DNA of 64,000 bases from Schistocephalus solidus (lineage: Eukaryota; Platyhelminthes; Cestoda; Diphyllobothriidea; Diphyllobothriidae): positions 327,501 to 391,500 of the forward strand of contig WEDG01001498.1 of NCBI GenBank assembly GCA_017591395.1. Direction: 5' to 3'. Position 1 is the stretch's first letter; every line of letters begins with the position of its first letter. The notes under the pieces are model-generated. The model did no database searches, had not been told where the DNA came from, and saw only the letters and a program-made list of their open reading frames with translations. The position numbers were made by a program, and so were the translations under genes. This document shows positions 22,636-37,000 of this stretch, piece after piece.

Positions 22636-25600
22636 TGAGCGCTTATACATGCTAGAGATCTCCTTTAAGTCGACCCACTCCTCCTATAGCCTTTCCAGCG
22701 TACCTAAACGGCTCATCTCTCAGCTGCAATCGACCCACACGTTTTGATAGTTCTGTCTGTCCGGATGCTTTGCGTCTAATCTTTACCGTTCTGAGAATTT
22801 ACGAGTGATTCTGATGCATTTTGACTGCTCTCCTCAACTAAATGGCATTTTTTGTTAACATCTAGAATTCCGCCCACACAATCATCGGCAGAAAACACTT
22901 CTTAAAGTATCATACCTTATTCGTGGGGCACTTTTGTCGCTTATTCATTGCTTTTGACCAAACTCTGTAATTACTTCTAAAAAGTCTCAGTTAACTAACA
23001 AATTCTTATCTTATTTACTACTACTTCGTGAATCTTTGCAACAGAGAATGCAATCGCCCCGCCTTTCCCTTGGCAATCGCATCTGTATTTCTCTTGTACT
23101 GATCCTTCAAGTACTAATGAATACTTCACATTCTGCCTGCCTGGATTCATAAAATTACGTAGAATTTAATTTGGCAAACCCTTTTGCTGTAAAAAGACCT
23201 TTAACCCTGGTAAATAAAGTACAGGGGTTTTTTCTTGGTTCATTTCGTTATATGGGAATACTCCCAGCTCTTATTCATTGCCGTACGGTTGCACCCGTAT
23301 TCTGCCGAATGCGCAAACACACACTTTGAAAAAAGTGGGAGAATTAGACAGGCGTTTGGTCGTGATTTGCACATACCAGTCCTTTTTTCCAGTAAGGATA
23401 TATATAGGTGGCCATAGGCTCGCGCAAGGTTTGCAACAGGCCAGGCAGTTATGTGAAACTAGGTGGATCGTAAACAGGCTACCCCAAACATATCCCAATA
23501 CTCCTAAGCGATCCAGAATATGGCGGAATCGGCAATATTGCCACTCTTCAGTTATTTATCCCGAGAATAACCAGATTTCTGAGATGATTAAAGAAACATG
23601 ACGTCATTAAAATTTTAAAAAAGTGTACAGTTAAACCTATGGGTGCTGTTACTGTACGAGTCTATGGCCCCCAAAACTATATAGGCTAGATGTCTGTTCT
23701 ATTAAAACTCCTTTCTTCGATGCCTGCTCCGGTTTGGATCTGAAAACTGATTGTTCCACTAGGTAAGGTTCGTGAATGGGATCCTTCTCACAAAGTTTAA
23801 CCCAAAATAATCCTTCAGGTAAAGAATAAAGATAGATATAATGGGTTCGAGAAGGAAGATAGTGTCACTGAATGTCCCTTACCTCACCTTTGTCCTAAAC
23901 TTTCACATCCTAAACGCTCCGTAGGCCCGCTTTGGTAAAACTCGATGAGACGAACAGCCAAACGACAAATCTGGATATCATGAAACAAAAACGAGATTGA
24001 AAAAGCAAATGTATGGGTTCGCTATTGAATTGTTGTCATCAGTGACCAGGATACGACAGAATTATGCAATGAGCAAACGACTTGGTAAACCCGAATCTAC
24101 CATTAGCGATGAAAAGGCAAATGGAGGACGAAATTTACTTTCTAACTGTCCCATTTGGCACCCACTCGACGGTATAAAGCAGAACGACCAGCGCACCAAA
24201 GTGCCAGACTTCAGTTTTTAACATTGTGTACTCTCACACGGTCGTAGACCAAAACTTTACTATAGTCAACCTGTCAAGAAGTCTGGTGAAAGTAAACACC
24301 TCGGAGGGTCTTGAGAGTCACTCAGTAAATGCGAGCATTCGTTGAGAGGGGAGAGAAACCCAAAGTCACTAAAACGAGAAGTCTTACCCGCACAAAACAA
24401 TTCAAGGTATCCTGTGAATGCAAGATGGTCATCAGTGCGTAGCTGTCACCCGCTGCTAAGCCAGATTCAATATTCTGCTGGCGGGCAAAGAAACCAAATT
24501 ACTCCAATTCTAACAGAGCTAAATGGCGTTTAGGAGTGGGAAAATGCAAATGATAGGATAATAGCCAGCCGGAAATGAGGCTTGGCAAAAATCTCTGAAC
24601 TTTTCGCGGCACGCCCAGCCGCTCAAGCGAGCTTTACTTTCAATTTATGCGCCTTTGAAAATATGGCGCAGGATAGCTGTCACATGGTAAGAATGATTCA
24701 GCAAGCGGGATAGACAACCGACAGCTCATTCAGCTGCCTGGCATGAAATAGTACAAAACAGGACGTTAGACCGTGGGAGCAGCCAAGCAACATCACTTTT
24801 AATGAGGATGGGGATGTAGAGCTCATATCGGAACACAAGACCGTTACGAACCCACGTTCGATACTGACAATAGTGCGTCTAGTAGAATCCCAAGTGAACT
24901 GCCTTCCGGTGATTAAATCTCTTTTAAACACTGCGTTTATTTTCAAAACAATTGCAGTTCGTAACCTTTCTCAGTCACCGAGTCGAAAGTAACGAAATAA
25001 TCATAATCACTCGCAAACCGGCACTAACACTTGAAGAAAAGCTTTAAAATAATACAGAACATCATTCGAAAAATTTAAAACCAATAAATTAGCACTTTGT
25101 TTAGAAATATATATATTTTTAAAAAGGCTGTAAGTTCCGTCAACTTGAAAAGTCTCTGTAAATATGTCTTATAAATTTGAATGGAATTGCCAGGGAAAGC
25201 CTAAGAATATTATTTTGTGTATCTTCGGAGAACGTTTCTTTTGTCAAATTTCTTTGGGTTAAAATTAATTTCAGGTCTTGTTGAAATACACACGAAATCT
25301 TCGTGATTTTCAGTGTTTTTCAAGAAATTAGACATAAAGTTGGATTCTATTCTATGTGTTTATCAAAACCTTCAAAATAATATATTTCTTCAAAGCAATT
25401 GCCAAGGTAGTGAGTTTTTGATATACTTTCTAATACAGGTGATCATTTGGGTCTACAACAAAATCGATTAGTAGTCCATCTAAAGGAAATTTAAAAACTT
25501 ATAATAAGTGATCTCTTTCGAAAACCCTTAAAGCATAAATTTCTCTGACAGATGTCTGTATGTTTTACCATTCTCTACGGTTAATTCCATGTGAATATGC

Positions 25601-28600
25601 GGAATTGTGACCGAGGTTTCATCTTAATAAAACAAAGTTTAAATGCTTTTGTTGAAAATAAAATAACAAACATTTATCTTTATATTGGAAGGTTTGTCGC
25701 TATATTTGTTTACTTTTACGTCTTTTTCTAAGATTGCAACTTCTGACAACAGCTAATTTTCTACCACTTGCGTAGCTAAAGTGCGCAGCTGCGGAACCCA
25801 TATCATATTAAAACGTATCTTGCTACATGCTCAAAATTTAAAATCGTTTTTTTGGGCGTCCATTTCAACATACACATGTAAGTATTTTGTTTAGGGTCCT
25901 ACTTCTTAGTGTTATTAAACAAAAAAGAGCAGAAAAACCGTATGGGTCTCACAAAAAATATTTTTCAAGACTAATTTCTTGTTTCTGGAACAAAATGTGA
26001 TTTCCCGCGTTTGTCTTCAGCTGATTTTCATTGACTTAGAATAAGATTTTGCTTTCATAGCAAAACGCATAAAAAGAATGGGCATTTTTCTCGACAAAAT
26101 ATAGTCTGGTTTCTGTCAATATACAGGATTGAAAAGGCTTTCTAAGCCTCAACTTATTTCAACAAATCAACATAATATGGTCAAATATATGCTTAACTTA
26201 TCACTGAAATTTCTAGGTCACATTGCATGTGTTATTTCGGTTGCATGTTATCAGTATATTGTTGTCAGTTATTTGATGAATGTTGCCAGTATAATGTTTA
26301 TATGTTTTCAGTCTAGTTCCGGGGTTATTTTACATAACTATGATCCCTGGGCCATATAAGTATATTTTCCGTTTATTAACAGGGTAAGTTTACATTACTG
26401 TGACCTATGGGCATTGTTAGCACGACGCTCACAAAGAATTCTACGCGTACTCAAGTATTAGATAACCGACTTTATCCAGAAAGTAATGTATTTTTTGAAT
26501 TTATTTTCATCCATACGCCTGGTAGCGTTCTGGGCAACTTCTCTCTTGCTCTACTTTAGCACTGAGTCTCACTAGAATTGCGGGAGAGACCGACTTAAAG
26601 GAATTCTCCCCATTCAGCATGCTACTTGTTGCGTTGAGCCAAATGGGTCCAATTTCATGTGTGGCAAGCGTTGATTGAGCTGTGGTAGGTCTGTGTGAGC
26701 TCGTAACTATGGCCGTATGTGAGTTCGGCGCACTCAGATTGAGCCTTTTGCGTCACATCCATCGATGCGCTCATTAGCACCAGGGTATGGGAATGAAAGT
26801 AGGGTTGAACGCCTTGTGCCTTTCGTACTGCAACTATTACTTTTTATTTATCCACCAGAACTTAATATATGAAAACAGTAAAATGGAGAAGGATGAATGC
26901 GTGTATTAATAATAAAATTAGGTCAAACGTGGAGTCACAGACCGCAGAATTTAACCTTCAATTGAAAAGACCAGGAGATTTTAGCGGTAATTGCTACCGA
27001 AACCTAAAACGTTAAAATGATCCTACCTCAAATTACTTCTGTTACAGGTGGTTTTGAGTGCAGTTTTAGAGGACAAGTAGCTCTAACCAATTAAACCAAA
27101 TCTTGATTGACCTTTATTCAATGGCAAAGAGAAAAACAAGCTCTAGAAACCAGGAAGTATAAGACTGAATTCAATGCACTATGCTCGGTCCTTTCCGCTT
27201 GCTCTTCTCTCTCCAGCGTGGAGAATGAGTGATTTACTTTTAAATATTGAAATTGGGATGTAAACACTGAATTGAATTTATTCGTTTTGCCCATTTAATA
27301 TGGCATTAACTTAGTTGACCTGTCAATAGCAGTACAGTAGAGTTACTCCCTTATCAGTGGTAAACCGAAATTCTGAAATATTTTTCCGAGTTAAATAAAT
27401 TACTTAAGTAGCTTTTGTAATATTTTATTATTGTGTAGGCTTATAAAAAAATATTTCAGGCATGTCAGGTTTTCAGCTTTTGAACGAAATTATGTCGGGT
27501 TGCCTGCAAAAAACCAATAGCCATCTAAGTAGTATGCATTTATCTGATTGATTTGTTATGCTCTTATAAATTCAAATATATTGTATGGAAAACGTACACG
27601 AAAATACTTTTTTTGTACTAGTTAAGTTATAAATGGCACTTTCTTCTGATTGGATACTTGAGGAAACTGTATCTTTCATTTTTAAGAACTTTCTAATTAT
27701 ACAATTTATGATAACTGTGAAATGTTTATTCATAATAAAAATACTTTGATATATTAATGTCGCGTATAGAATAAACAAAATCATTGCCATCTATTAGAAG
27801 AGTTTATGATAAATATAGGCCTTATTCATCAAAGGGTAGAGAAATTGACGATTTATATTAGAGAGAATGTATGTAACACGTCTTTGGAAACTCGAATTTA
27901 AGTTAAATGGTCGGTAGGTTTCAAAGTTTTTCGGCAATTTAGAAAGTTTATATTACCGGAATATACATTTCTTCAAGTATAAAATCTGAAGAAAATACAA
28001 TTTACTGCCAAACGACTAAAAGAATGAATATTCATATTTGCATATAATTTATTTGAATTTCTAAGCGCGTTCTAAATAAATGAGAAATAGACATACTACA
28101 TAAGTAGACAATTTGTAAAGTGCATGTTTTTCGCCGGACGTCCGAAGAAAGCTTGTTCAAAACATGGCATCATGATGCGACAGAAATATCTTGGAGTTGT
28201 GCTGTCGATTATCAATATGATAACCCTACTTAACTAATTCATTCAAATCAAAAACATATTTGCTGCATTTCGACTGACTTTACGGGAGATAAGAAATCCT
28301 CTCTAGGTGACTTTGCTTCAGCTTTGACGACAGAAAAATTACATTATATTTGTGTTTACTCAATAAATTCTGCCTTAACATTTCAACCGGTGATTACCAG
28401 CATGGAACATACTTTATGCCTTGCTTAAAATAAACCTTACTCATTAGCCGATAAAAGCGAGTGTTTGCCTTGAATAAAATGAAAAGGAATATCCAATAGG
28501 ATAAAGAAGAAGTTATTTGTCTGAGATTTTGGTTTGACGCACGTATGCATTAACACAAGAAGTAATTATTTACAACCACTTCCAGCCAATCCCCAATGTA

Positions 28601-29600
28601 TTTGGTCCCCCCTGTAGTTGCCATCTTAAGACTTAATTCATGGGTGGCAGATCAAATCCTCAATTCATTGAATTCTCACCAACGCTCCACGTCTCAGTAA
28701 GCTTAATCAATGGCTTGCTGGCGTCCAATAATAATCTTAAATACTTTCGTACGATAACAGTGCATCTGGTTTGTAGATGGGAACCAGACGATTGATTCAA
28801 ACCCACCTTTGCTATGTATGGCTGCATGCAATGCATCACCGCTGGGCCCTAATTATCAACCTTAAAACCTTTGAACCTCATCAGATTAGAGCCTGTGACG
28901 CTTTGCTGCTCTTCAAAGACTCCCACACCTTTATCTATAGTGAAATTTTTTAGCTATCAGAATATCTGTTCTTTGAAAACTCGAAAAATCTAATATTTCA
29001 TTTCGTCACTCTATTTCTCTGCCAGTGGGTTTGAAGGATGTTCGGCTTACAGGTCTTTAGACATGCTGGTTTAATTTGCTCGGTTGTATACAACAGTTAC
29101 AGGAAAGTTCATCCACTGGAAATTTAGATATCTTTATCTTATATCGTGGATTCCTGTCTTACTTTATTCTCATAGAATGAAACTTTTGTTAAAATTCCTA
29201 GTCTATTTGTACCAATTTAACATGGTAACCCAGTTATCTGATTCCACTGGTGATGGTTGCATAAAGACTTATGTGACTGAGCTGTTCAAAGAGAAAACAA
29301 TATTTTCAATGGTTCCATTTCCTGCTTACTGAACAAAAAGTAAGTTAATTTAACCTTCTCTTCAAAGATAGAATTTCGCATTCTGCTTTATTTCCTGGTA
29401 TATCAATATTCGCATCCGCAAGCACTGTCTTGATTCCCTATTTTGATAGTGATTCAAAGTAATGGTTTTCCTGAACTGTTTTCCTTTATGTATCCAACTA
29501 AGAACTCTCCGATACGTTTCAAGCTTGGTTTCATGGGTTTATTTTACAAAGAATTTCTAGCATCAATATTATAATAAGTTTTTCATATATTACCAATTAT
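22636..29600. other. No gene recognised
   Basis: Long AT-rich stretch. Short frames at 23,235-23,601, 23,997-24,221 and 24,342-24,533 have no motifs. From 25.0 to 28.5 kb the sequence is very AT-rich and may be intronic or intergenic. Confidence 0.4.
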
Positions 29601-29624
29601 TTTGATGCTAAAAGGACTTGGGTT

Positions 29625-29740
29625 AGGGATAGACTTAAGGTTGTGTTTAGAATTTGGCTCAGGGTTAAGACTTGCTAATATTCACCCTACCTGAAAGTTA
29701 GAGCTGGGACATCTGTATTATGGGGTGGTTCCTATTTAAT
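29625..29740 (+). repeat. Degenerate GGTTAG-like block
   Basis: TTGGGTTAGGG, TTAAGGTTG and CAGGGTTAAG words followed by AATATTCACCCTACCTG, resembling the block and flank at 10,336-10,470. Probably the same dispersed degenerate repeat. Confidence 0.4.
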
Positions 29741-32700
29741 TGTCTGACTACGCACTTTTCGTCGTTTTCTCTCATTAAATAGATTTTTGAAGGATAAGAA
29801 ACAGGGTATCTCAAACACCTTTGTTATCTATATCTGCATGCCATTGTTTGGTTTGAATTAAAACTTCTGCAATTTTAAATATCACTTTTTTCCTGATTTA
29901 GTATATTCACGAAATTACTTCCTGCAATGTCCAAGCTAATGAAATATGTATTTAACGTTGCTCTCTTTTATTTCACTCAAGTAAATTTAAGCCATTCTCT
30001 TGCCATATGGCTCTTGAAGAATACCGTCAGTGATTATTTTAGTTATCGCCAAACAGAAACCATTTTTGCTTTCTCCACTCCATTTGTACGGATCCAGCGT
30101 GACCTACATCAGACATGGGCGACGGATTTTTCGGTATTCTGGAACGTTTGAAGGAAAAGCCAGGCCAAACGGTAATGCTGAAAAAGGCGGGGACACCTGT
30201 TGAAAATTTAGCAGAACAGCGAAGAGACTTGGTTTTTTTATTTTTAGGCGGACACTAAACATTCTTGAAAAATGAGCAGGATGCAACTCTGAACATTTGA
30301 GTGTCTGTATTTATTCAAGAAGTAACATTCGATGTTTTCGGATGACCAACGTAATTCTGCTTATTATTCTCTTGACAGAAGAGTCTTTATCAAAATATTT
30401 ATGAAAAACTAGGAAGAAGTTCCAATTTAAAAGACCGAATGAAAGTCCACGTGGTAGACCAAAATTAATATTGGCTTCAGAAAGAGGTATGTGTCGTTCT
30501 TCACTGCTTTTTAAGTCCTTCTTCAGTTGTCACATTTAGTTTTACTTTCAAATGCTTAGGAGTCATGATTCAGCTAACTTAATTGACTGCAAACTCCGGA
30601 AGTAGAAGCAACTGCTAATAATGGGTCGTTCTAGCATCCAGTGGAGAAACAAGGGGCATTAGTTTCAAAACATCGTAATTTGCAGCAGATTACTGCCTAT
30701 GAGTACTATATTTATTGCATATTTTCCTTTAACTAGAAAGATTCAACTTGTGCCCAGTCACTCGAAGGTAAACATCAGACGTATTCGAACGAATCTTAAA
30801 AATTTATGGGAGATGCATTCAAGTGTGCAGGTTTTTTTTAAATTCTCAAGCACAATTCCAAATTTGCGTTTATCCATATAATACCACCTGGCTAATCATT
30901 TCTGATTAGCATGCTTTGTGGGAACTATGACCTGGTTACTGGTTAATTACGGCCACTGGACTACATGTATGAAAGTGTAATCGTAACTTCTGACAATTTT
31001 TAAAAAGATTTTTCTGTTTATTTCCCGCCGCAAGACCACATTAAATTAACCAATTCGAAGACCATGCGTTAAATGACATATGCTTTCGAATTAGATACTT
31101 ATTTAATCCGTCAACACTGTTCTCTGACCACAGACACGCAGGATCAACTTCGAAATTTCAAGTGACATGCTCAAATAAATCTACAATGTGTTTGCACCAG
31201 CAGCGACTCTTTCCATCTGCAATAGTATTACATCAACTTGTGTGCGTGGAAGTGTACCAGTCGATAAAGCTTTTCCAGAACGATTCAGGGTCACTAGAAT
31301 CAGCAGAAATGCAGAGATTTTTATGACCACATATGTCTAAGGCAAGATTAACATAGGCATGACAAACTGGTTGAAGCAAAACCGTCAGTAGATTACTACT
31401 CCCCCATTCATCTTACCACTGCAGATCTACCTGCCACGGTTTGGTTACATTTGTTAAATAACCTTTTGCAAAATATTTGGGTTTCAGTGTTCTTGGAGCT
31501 AACAGGATCAGCAGATGCACAAGTTACATATACAGAACTTAGTGAGGAAGCGACTACACTTACTTAATAGCAACAATTTATAAGATGCCCGTTCTTAAGA
31601 AGTTACCTTGGAACCTAACCCCAAGGTTTTGAATGCAATAGAATAATTTCTTGTGATGGAGCACACTTACAGGAACCTGCGAGAAAAGCGGTTGCAAAAA
31701 TACCTCAAACGTAAACTACTTGTTTTCAACTGTTAATGTTGACATCAACTCGAAAATAATTTCATGAAAAATGATTTTTATGCACTTTTAGAAACAATTA
31801 TATTGCCTATGTAATCACTGTATAAATGAAGAGACTCGAAATGTTTTTAAATAAATCTCTACAGCTAGATCTGACAGGTTGGCATTGTATGTCGTACAGT
31901 TTGCTTTTCTCGGATTTGTTATTGGTCTCAAAAAAATCATGTAATTAAACTCATCTGTACATTTTACTAGTCTCTGTTCACAAGGTTGGATATTCACTGG
32001 AATGTCAAGGAATGTTGGAAAGCGAGATTGAGAAAGTTCATAGCTATTTGTTTGTTAAGGAGAGATGAAACAAAAACGCACTCTCAAGTATGCAAGGTAT
32101 ACTAAGCGTTTCCAAGATGAAAGGTGCTAACCTTACTTCTACATTTGGGAAAGCAACTAATTTACCTGAATGAGGTAGAGAAAATTAAATTTTTTCCTCT
32201 TTTATAGAGAGTATGGATAAATGTATAAAGGTAGCAGAAACACTAATTAAGTATCTCCCCTTTTATTGTGATTAATACAGTTGCCTGGAACTTTTTATTA
32301 AGAAATGCTTGTGGATTTTGTAAAGAATTATCGTTAGCATTTTATGGCGTATAGAAAATTTATGCCAAGCTTTTTCTCAATATGCTTTGCGTATATGGCG
32401 CATTGTGAATTACGTGAATAACTAATCCAGTCACCCTTCCGTAAATAAAGTTTAGAACAAGAGCTATAGAGATTATTAGAGGTTTTAATCCCAGCAAAAA
32501 CGTGCTCCAATGTAAATTTAAGGAACATTAATCAGCCTTTTCAAGCATACGGTTGCAGCGTCTAAACCACCTGGCTTAATGCTACGATATCGCGTCACGA
32601 GTATTCAACGTCGCAAAGGATCAACAAGGCAATACATAGTGCACGATTGTCTCCAATCTTAAACATTGTGCTTTGTCAGCTTGATTTTTCCACATAAGGC

Positions 32701-33258
32701 TAAATATCCACATATAATCCAAAAGGTTAACAAAATTATGTTCTTCTGTAATTGTAGTAGAATAAGCAGTTATAGTGGTGTTTGTAGCTCAACCTCCGTC
32801 CTATTACCAATCAATTTCCTGAGAACGTGTTTCTCAACAGGTTCATAAGGGAGGAAAAGCTTGCATTCTGACAGAGCTCTGAATCTGAGTTTCAAAACTC
32901 AAAAGAGTAAACTTTCCTTTAGGACATTTCCTTGTCCCAGTGCCAACAATAAACGTTAGGCTCTTCAACCCACATAAAACCGTATTACCATGGTTTCTGA
33001 GACCGAGGAATATATCAGCGAACGATGGAGTTTGCATTTAACTAAACATTTATATAGGTTCAGCAAAAAATAAGACATTTCTGATAAGTTCGGAACGTTT
33101 TGCAGTCATTAGCACTTTTATGTCGGAGAGAAAGTGTACTCGTTTGATAAATAAGTAAATTCACAGTTAGAGATAAATTCATTCCCAAAATTCATGGAGC
33201 ATCAGGAGTGGGAGATCACTTAACAACATGACTGTCGATATTGTGCATTTTTGTAATA
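29741..33258. other. Downstream flank of the receptor gene
   Basis: AT-rich, no coding frame recognised. The part nearest 33,258 would hold the 3' untranslated region of the minus-strand receptor gene, but I found no clear AATAAA on that strand close to the stop. Confidence 0.4.
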
Positions 33259-34047
33259 TTAAATGTTGACATCCTGCAAATCAGCTTTGCTATTAGACTG
33301 GGTTCTTGATTCCCGCCACTTTGCATTGAATAATTTCGTCAAGGTCTCAGAAGTGTTTGCTGTAGTGCTCTTTGATGAAGATTCGGACGGTTTATGGCAA
33401 CTCTTCGGCAAATGCTTGAATAAGACTCGTCTTGCCTTCGTGCTAAGCAGCATGCACAACGCGATGATTCCACCTTGAGCACTGTTCATGAGCCCTGCAA
33501 TGCGTCTCAGTACCTCTAGGTGTGACCACCAACCTGCGAAGAACTGAATGAACCAACTGGCTCCAAGAATAACAGATAGTTTAATACAGACCCAAACCAG
33601 GCTCTTTTTCTGTTTCTGTAGTTGATTATTTTCGGAAGCTGCATGTAAACGATGGTTTCTGCTAAGTCTGTAGAGCTGGAAGCATACGATGATAACTACC
33701 AAGAGGTTGAAGGAAATTAAACTTGCAGCTGGCACAAGAAACCAGATTATAAGCCCAATGAGCTTTGAAAACCAAGCACGTTTCCAGTCCGGGTATGGAC
33801 AGAAACCAGGGTTTAGTCTCGCAAGCATGGTTCCGAGAATGTACTCCTCATCTATGTCCAGTGTTTGACTGTCGTTAGTCATCGTGAAGTTGTGATAGAA
33901 TGGAAGTAAATTCAAATAGGCAGTTTCGTTAGTTATGAGAGCTGCCACGGTTATACAGAGAGGAGCTAGCAGGGCCGTAAGCAGGTGTCGTTGGAACTCC
34001 TTTTTTGTATCCGATTCGCGTTTTCCACCAGCATACCGTATCATGCC
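33259..34047 (-). other. Receptor gene, coding exon 2
   Basis: The acceptor is a T-rich tract ending TTTTTTTTGCAG (to 34,048), followed by GGC ATG ATA in phase 0, matching exon 1. It encodes 262 residues (TM4 to C-terminus) and ends with TAA at 33,261-33,259. Confidence 0.9.
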
Positions 34048-37000
34048 CTGCAAAAAAAAGACATCAAAGGTAAAGTACAATAAGATTTAAAACTTCCAAT
34101 TGGTAAATAAATCCCATTAAGTGCGTAACCTCTTTATTTGCTTTTAAATTTTTTGAGCGTGCTTACCACAAATAAAAACTGTCATATTAAGGCAGCCACC
34201 AATATGAGTGACTATGACTTAATGACGATGTAAATATACATAATTGCACGAATATCCCCAAACTCCATACAACCTCAAAATTAAGCACCTAAAAAGAAAT
34301 TATTTACAAATAATAATCTATGAATTTATTATATTTTTTATGGCGTGCAAATATATAGTTAGCACGCCATTATCAAAAACGTAAAATCAGGGGCACTGAA
34401 TCAGGCATCTACGGTTTATTTGTCCCCATCAGCAAAATGACCTTAAATTCCAGAAAGAATGCTCTAGTTTTTTTCAGATCAGCTGAACATAGAATAAAAT
34501 TTGGCACTGCTTAGTTTGTTCAGCTCAAGTCAGCCGAAATAGGAAATGTCCAGCCAAATTCAAGTTATGTTTAGCTATTTTCTTTGCATTCAGGGCTACA
34601 AGAAATTCTGAAATGTTCCTTATAGTGCTTCTGTGTCAGTGTTAGTCATCATATGATTGCTTGTGTGGGCTTAAGACGCTTAGCTTCAAGGCAAAAGTGA
34701 ACTGCATATTTTCAATTTTCAGGCAAAATAAATCAAGGTATGATAGTAGAATATGTTAAAAAGGGCCTTTGGGACACAAAGCATGATGATCTGATAATGG
34801 TAAATGTGTGCTATAGCGCATTTGCGGGTATCCGATGAATTTGTTGTTTCAATTTTACTGAAGTACTGTACAAAGCAAAATTAAACTTCTGGTTACTTCT
34901 AACATGTGATAAATCGTCTGAAATAAAGCTTATAAATTCAAAATCCACGTTCACCTTACAGCAAGTCATATTAAAATTAAAGGCAATTTTTCGTATTTTA
35001 TTTTGGCATGGGCTTTAGTTTAAATGTACTTTTCCACGTTTGCTATAAAACGAGTAGAGTAATTCAAACTTTGTTTATAATGTTTGGATTTTTGAAAACA
35101 ACCCTTTATTTAAAATGACAGCTTCCTTTTGAACTATGATCTGCAAATGTTCAGTGCTGCTAAAAAGGTCTGATTTGAACGTCGAAAACTGAATTATTAC
35201 TTGAGTTTAGATACATTAGTTTATTTTTGCTTGCTAAAAAATTCAAAAAATAATGGGAATCAGAACTGAGTGAAAAAGTTTTTTCGTGTTATGCGAACCA
35301 TGGTTGTCAAACTCCCTGGTTTAGTCAAGTAAAGTGGTTCGCTGCGGCAGTCCAGAATACTACCACAATTTCTTCTCTTTTTCTCAAGTGTCCCATATGG
35401 CACGTTATCAACAAATGTAATCTTCATCATTTACCATGCTTTTTGCTTTAAAAATCCTTGGAGCGACTGACACGTCTGAAAAGATTATTTAGGAAAAAGA
35501 AACTTGCAAAATGGCGTCTGAATACATTATCCCAGTTATATATCCTGTGAGACGTTTTCATCGATATATCATTTTAAAATGAAAACATTTTACAAATTTT
35601 AGGGGGTTTGCAAAACCCCTTTCAGCTTTCAAGGAGGTAAAACGTGAAGATTACATTAAATATGCAATAGTCTCAAAACAGCCACCGAGTCAAAACGTTT
35701 TTCGCGGTTGAGATGAGTGTTCCAGCTTTGCCGAAGAGTAAGAATTGTTTGATATGGTTAAGATTATGGAAGAGGCACCATCTATTTTTATCATTTCCAG
35801 ATTTTTTAAACTCAATTGTACTCAAATTATTAAAGTGCCTTTGGCATGTAGGTCTTCATTTTGGGCTCTATATTCTACCTAAACCAGATCAGTAAAATCG
35901 GGTCGTTAGATGACCCTGGGTTTTAACAAAAAACATTATTTTAGTGATGAACAGCATCTTTTTATGTAAAGCATCTATAGAGTGTTTAAAAGACCAAGAT
36001 TCAATTAGCTTTGTGAGTAAGATGACGAATTATCATCACAATTCAGTAATTGCGAAAAATCCGTTAAAGCAACGAATAAAGAACGTGCTTATAGGTGACA
36101 ATATAGATTGGGCGGCTTGAAGATTGAATTTTAACAGCACAGCCAAGATGTCGAAACATTTCTTGATAGAAGCAGGCACCGCAATAGATTTTTCACTACC
36201 GTGGGATGTACGGGTGAGTTGTCTACCCAATTCCTCACTTTGCGTAACCAATGCACTTTTCCTAACAAGTATCTGCCAACTAAGGCACCAGGCAAACGTA
36301 CCCTTCTTTCGGCGGTTCAGCTTGTTTCCACCCTCTCATCAAGGCAAGTATTTATTGCCAAATTATTCCACCGTGCTTTTTTTCAATTTGCAAATAAATG
36401 CAAACCGCATTTCAACCCATCATATTCTTATATGACTTATGGGCTAATAACTAAATATTATTATTATATATTTGCATGCTCCTCATTACTTGTATAGATG
36501 CCTAGTTATTCAATCAATTATCTCGAAAAAGGCTAAGTAAAGTTTTTCTGTTATTTTCCTTTATTGTGTACAGGCATAGTCCTTTTCATGTGGAATGGCT
36601 GATAGAAAAATGTGTGTTCAGGCTACAATAGGTTTACCACTTTCAGCATATATAAGATAAGGTCAGCGTCACTACTTTTTAGCTAAATTCTTAACTAAAT
36701 CCTTTATATTTTCGGTGAAGCCGATGCACACACCTCTTGATGGAAAGAGCGGACGGATATTTTGCAATTTTGAAGTTATTCTTGATCAGGTTGTGTTTTT
36801 GGGAAAAAAACGATTAATGATCACGCAGATGGTTAATTGACTGACCAATCAACCTTCTTTGACGAACGCTCACCGATCGGTTTCGCGACTCACTTGTCCC
36901 GTTCTGACCCATCAGCAACCGCATAGTGGCTAGTATTGTCGGCAGATAACGTTTTCTAACAAGTACAAGGGAAACAAGACTGAAAAGTATCATTTCTCTT

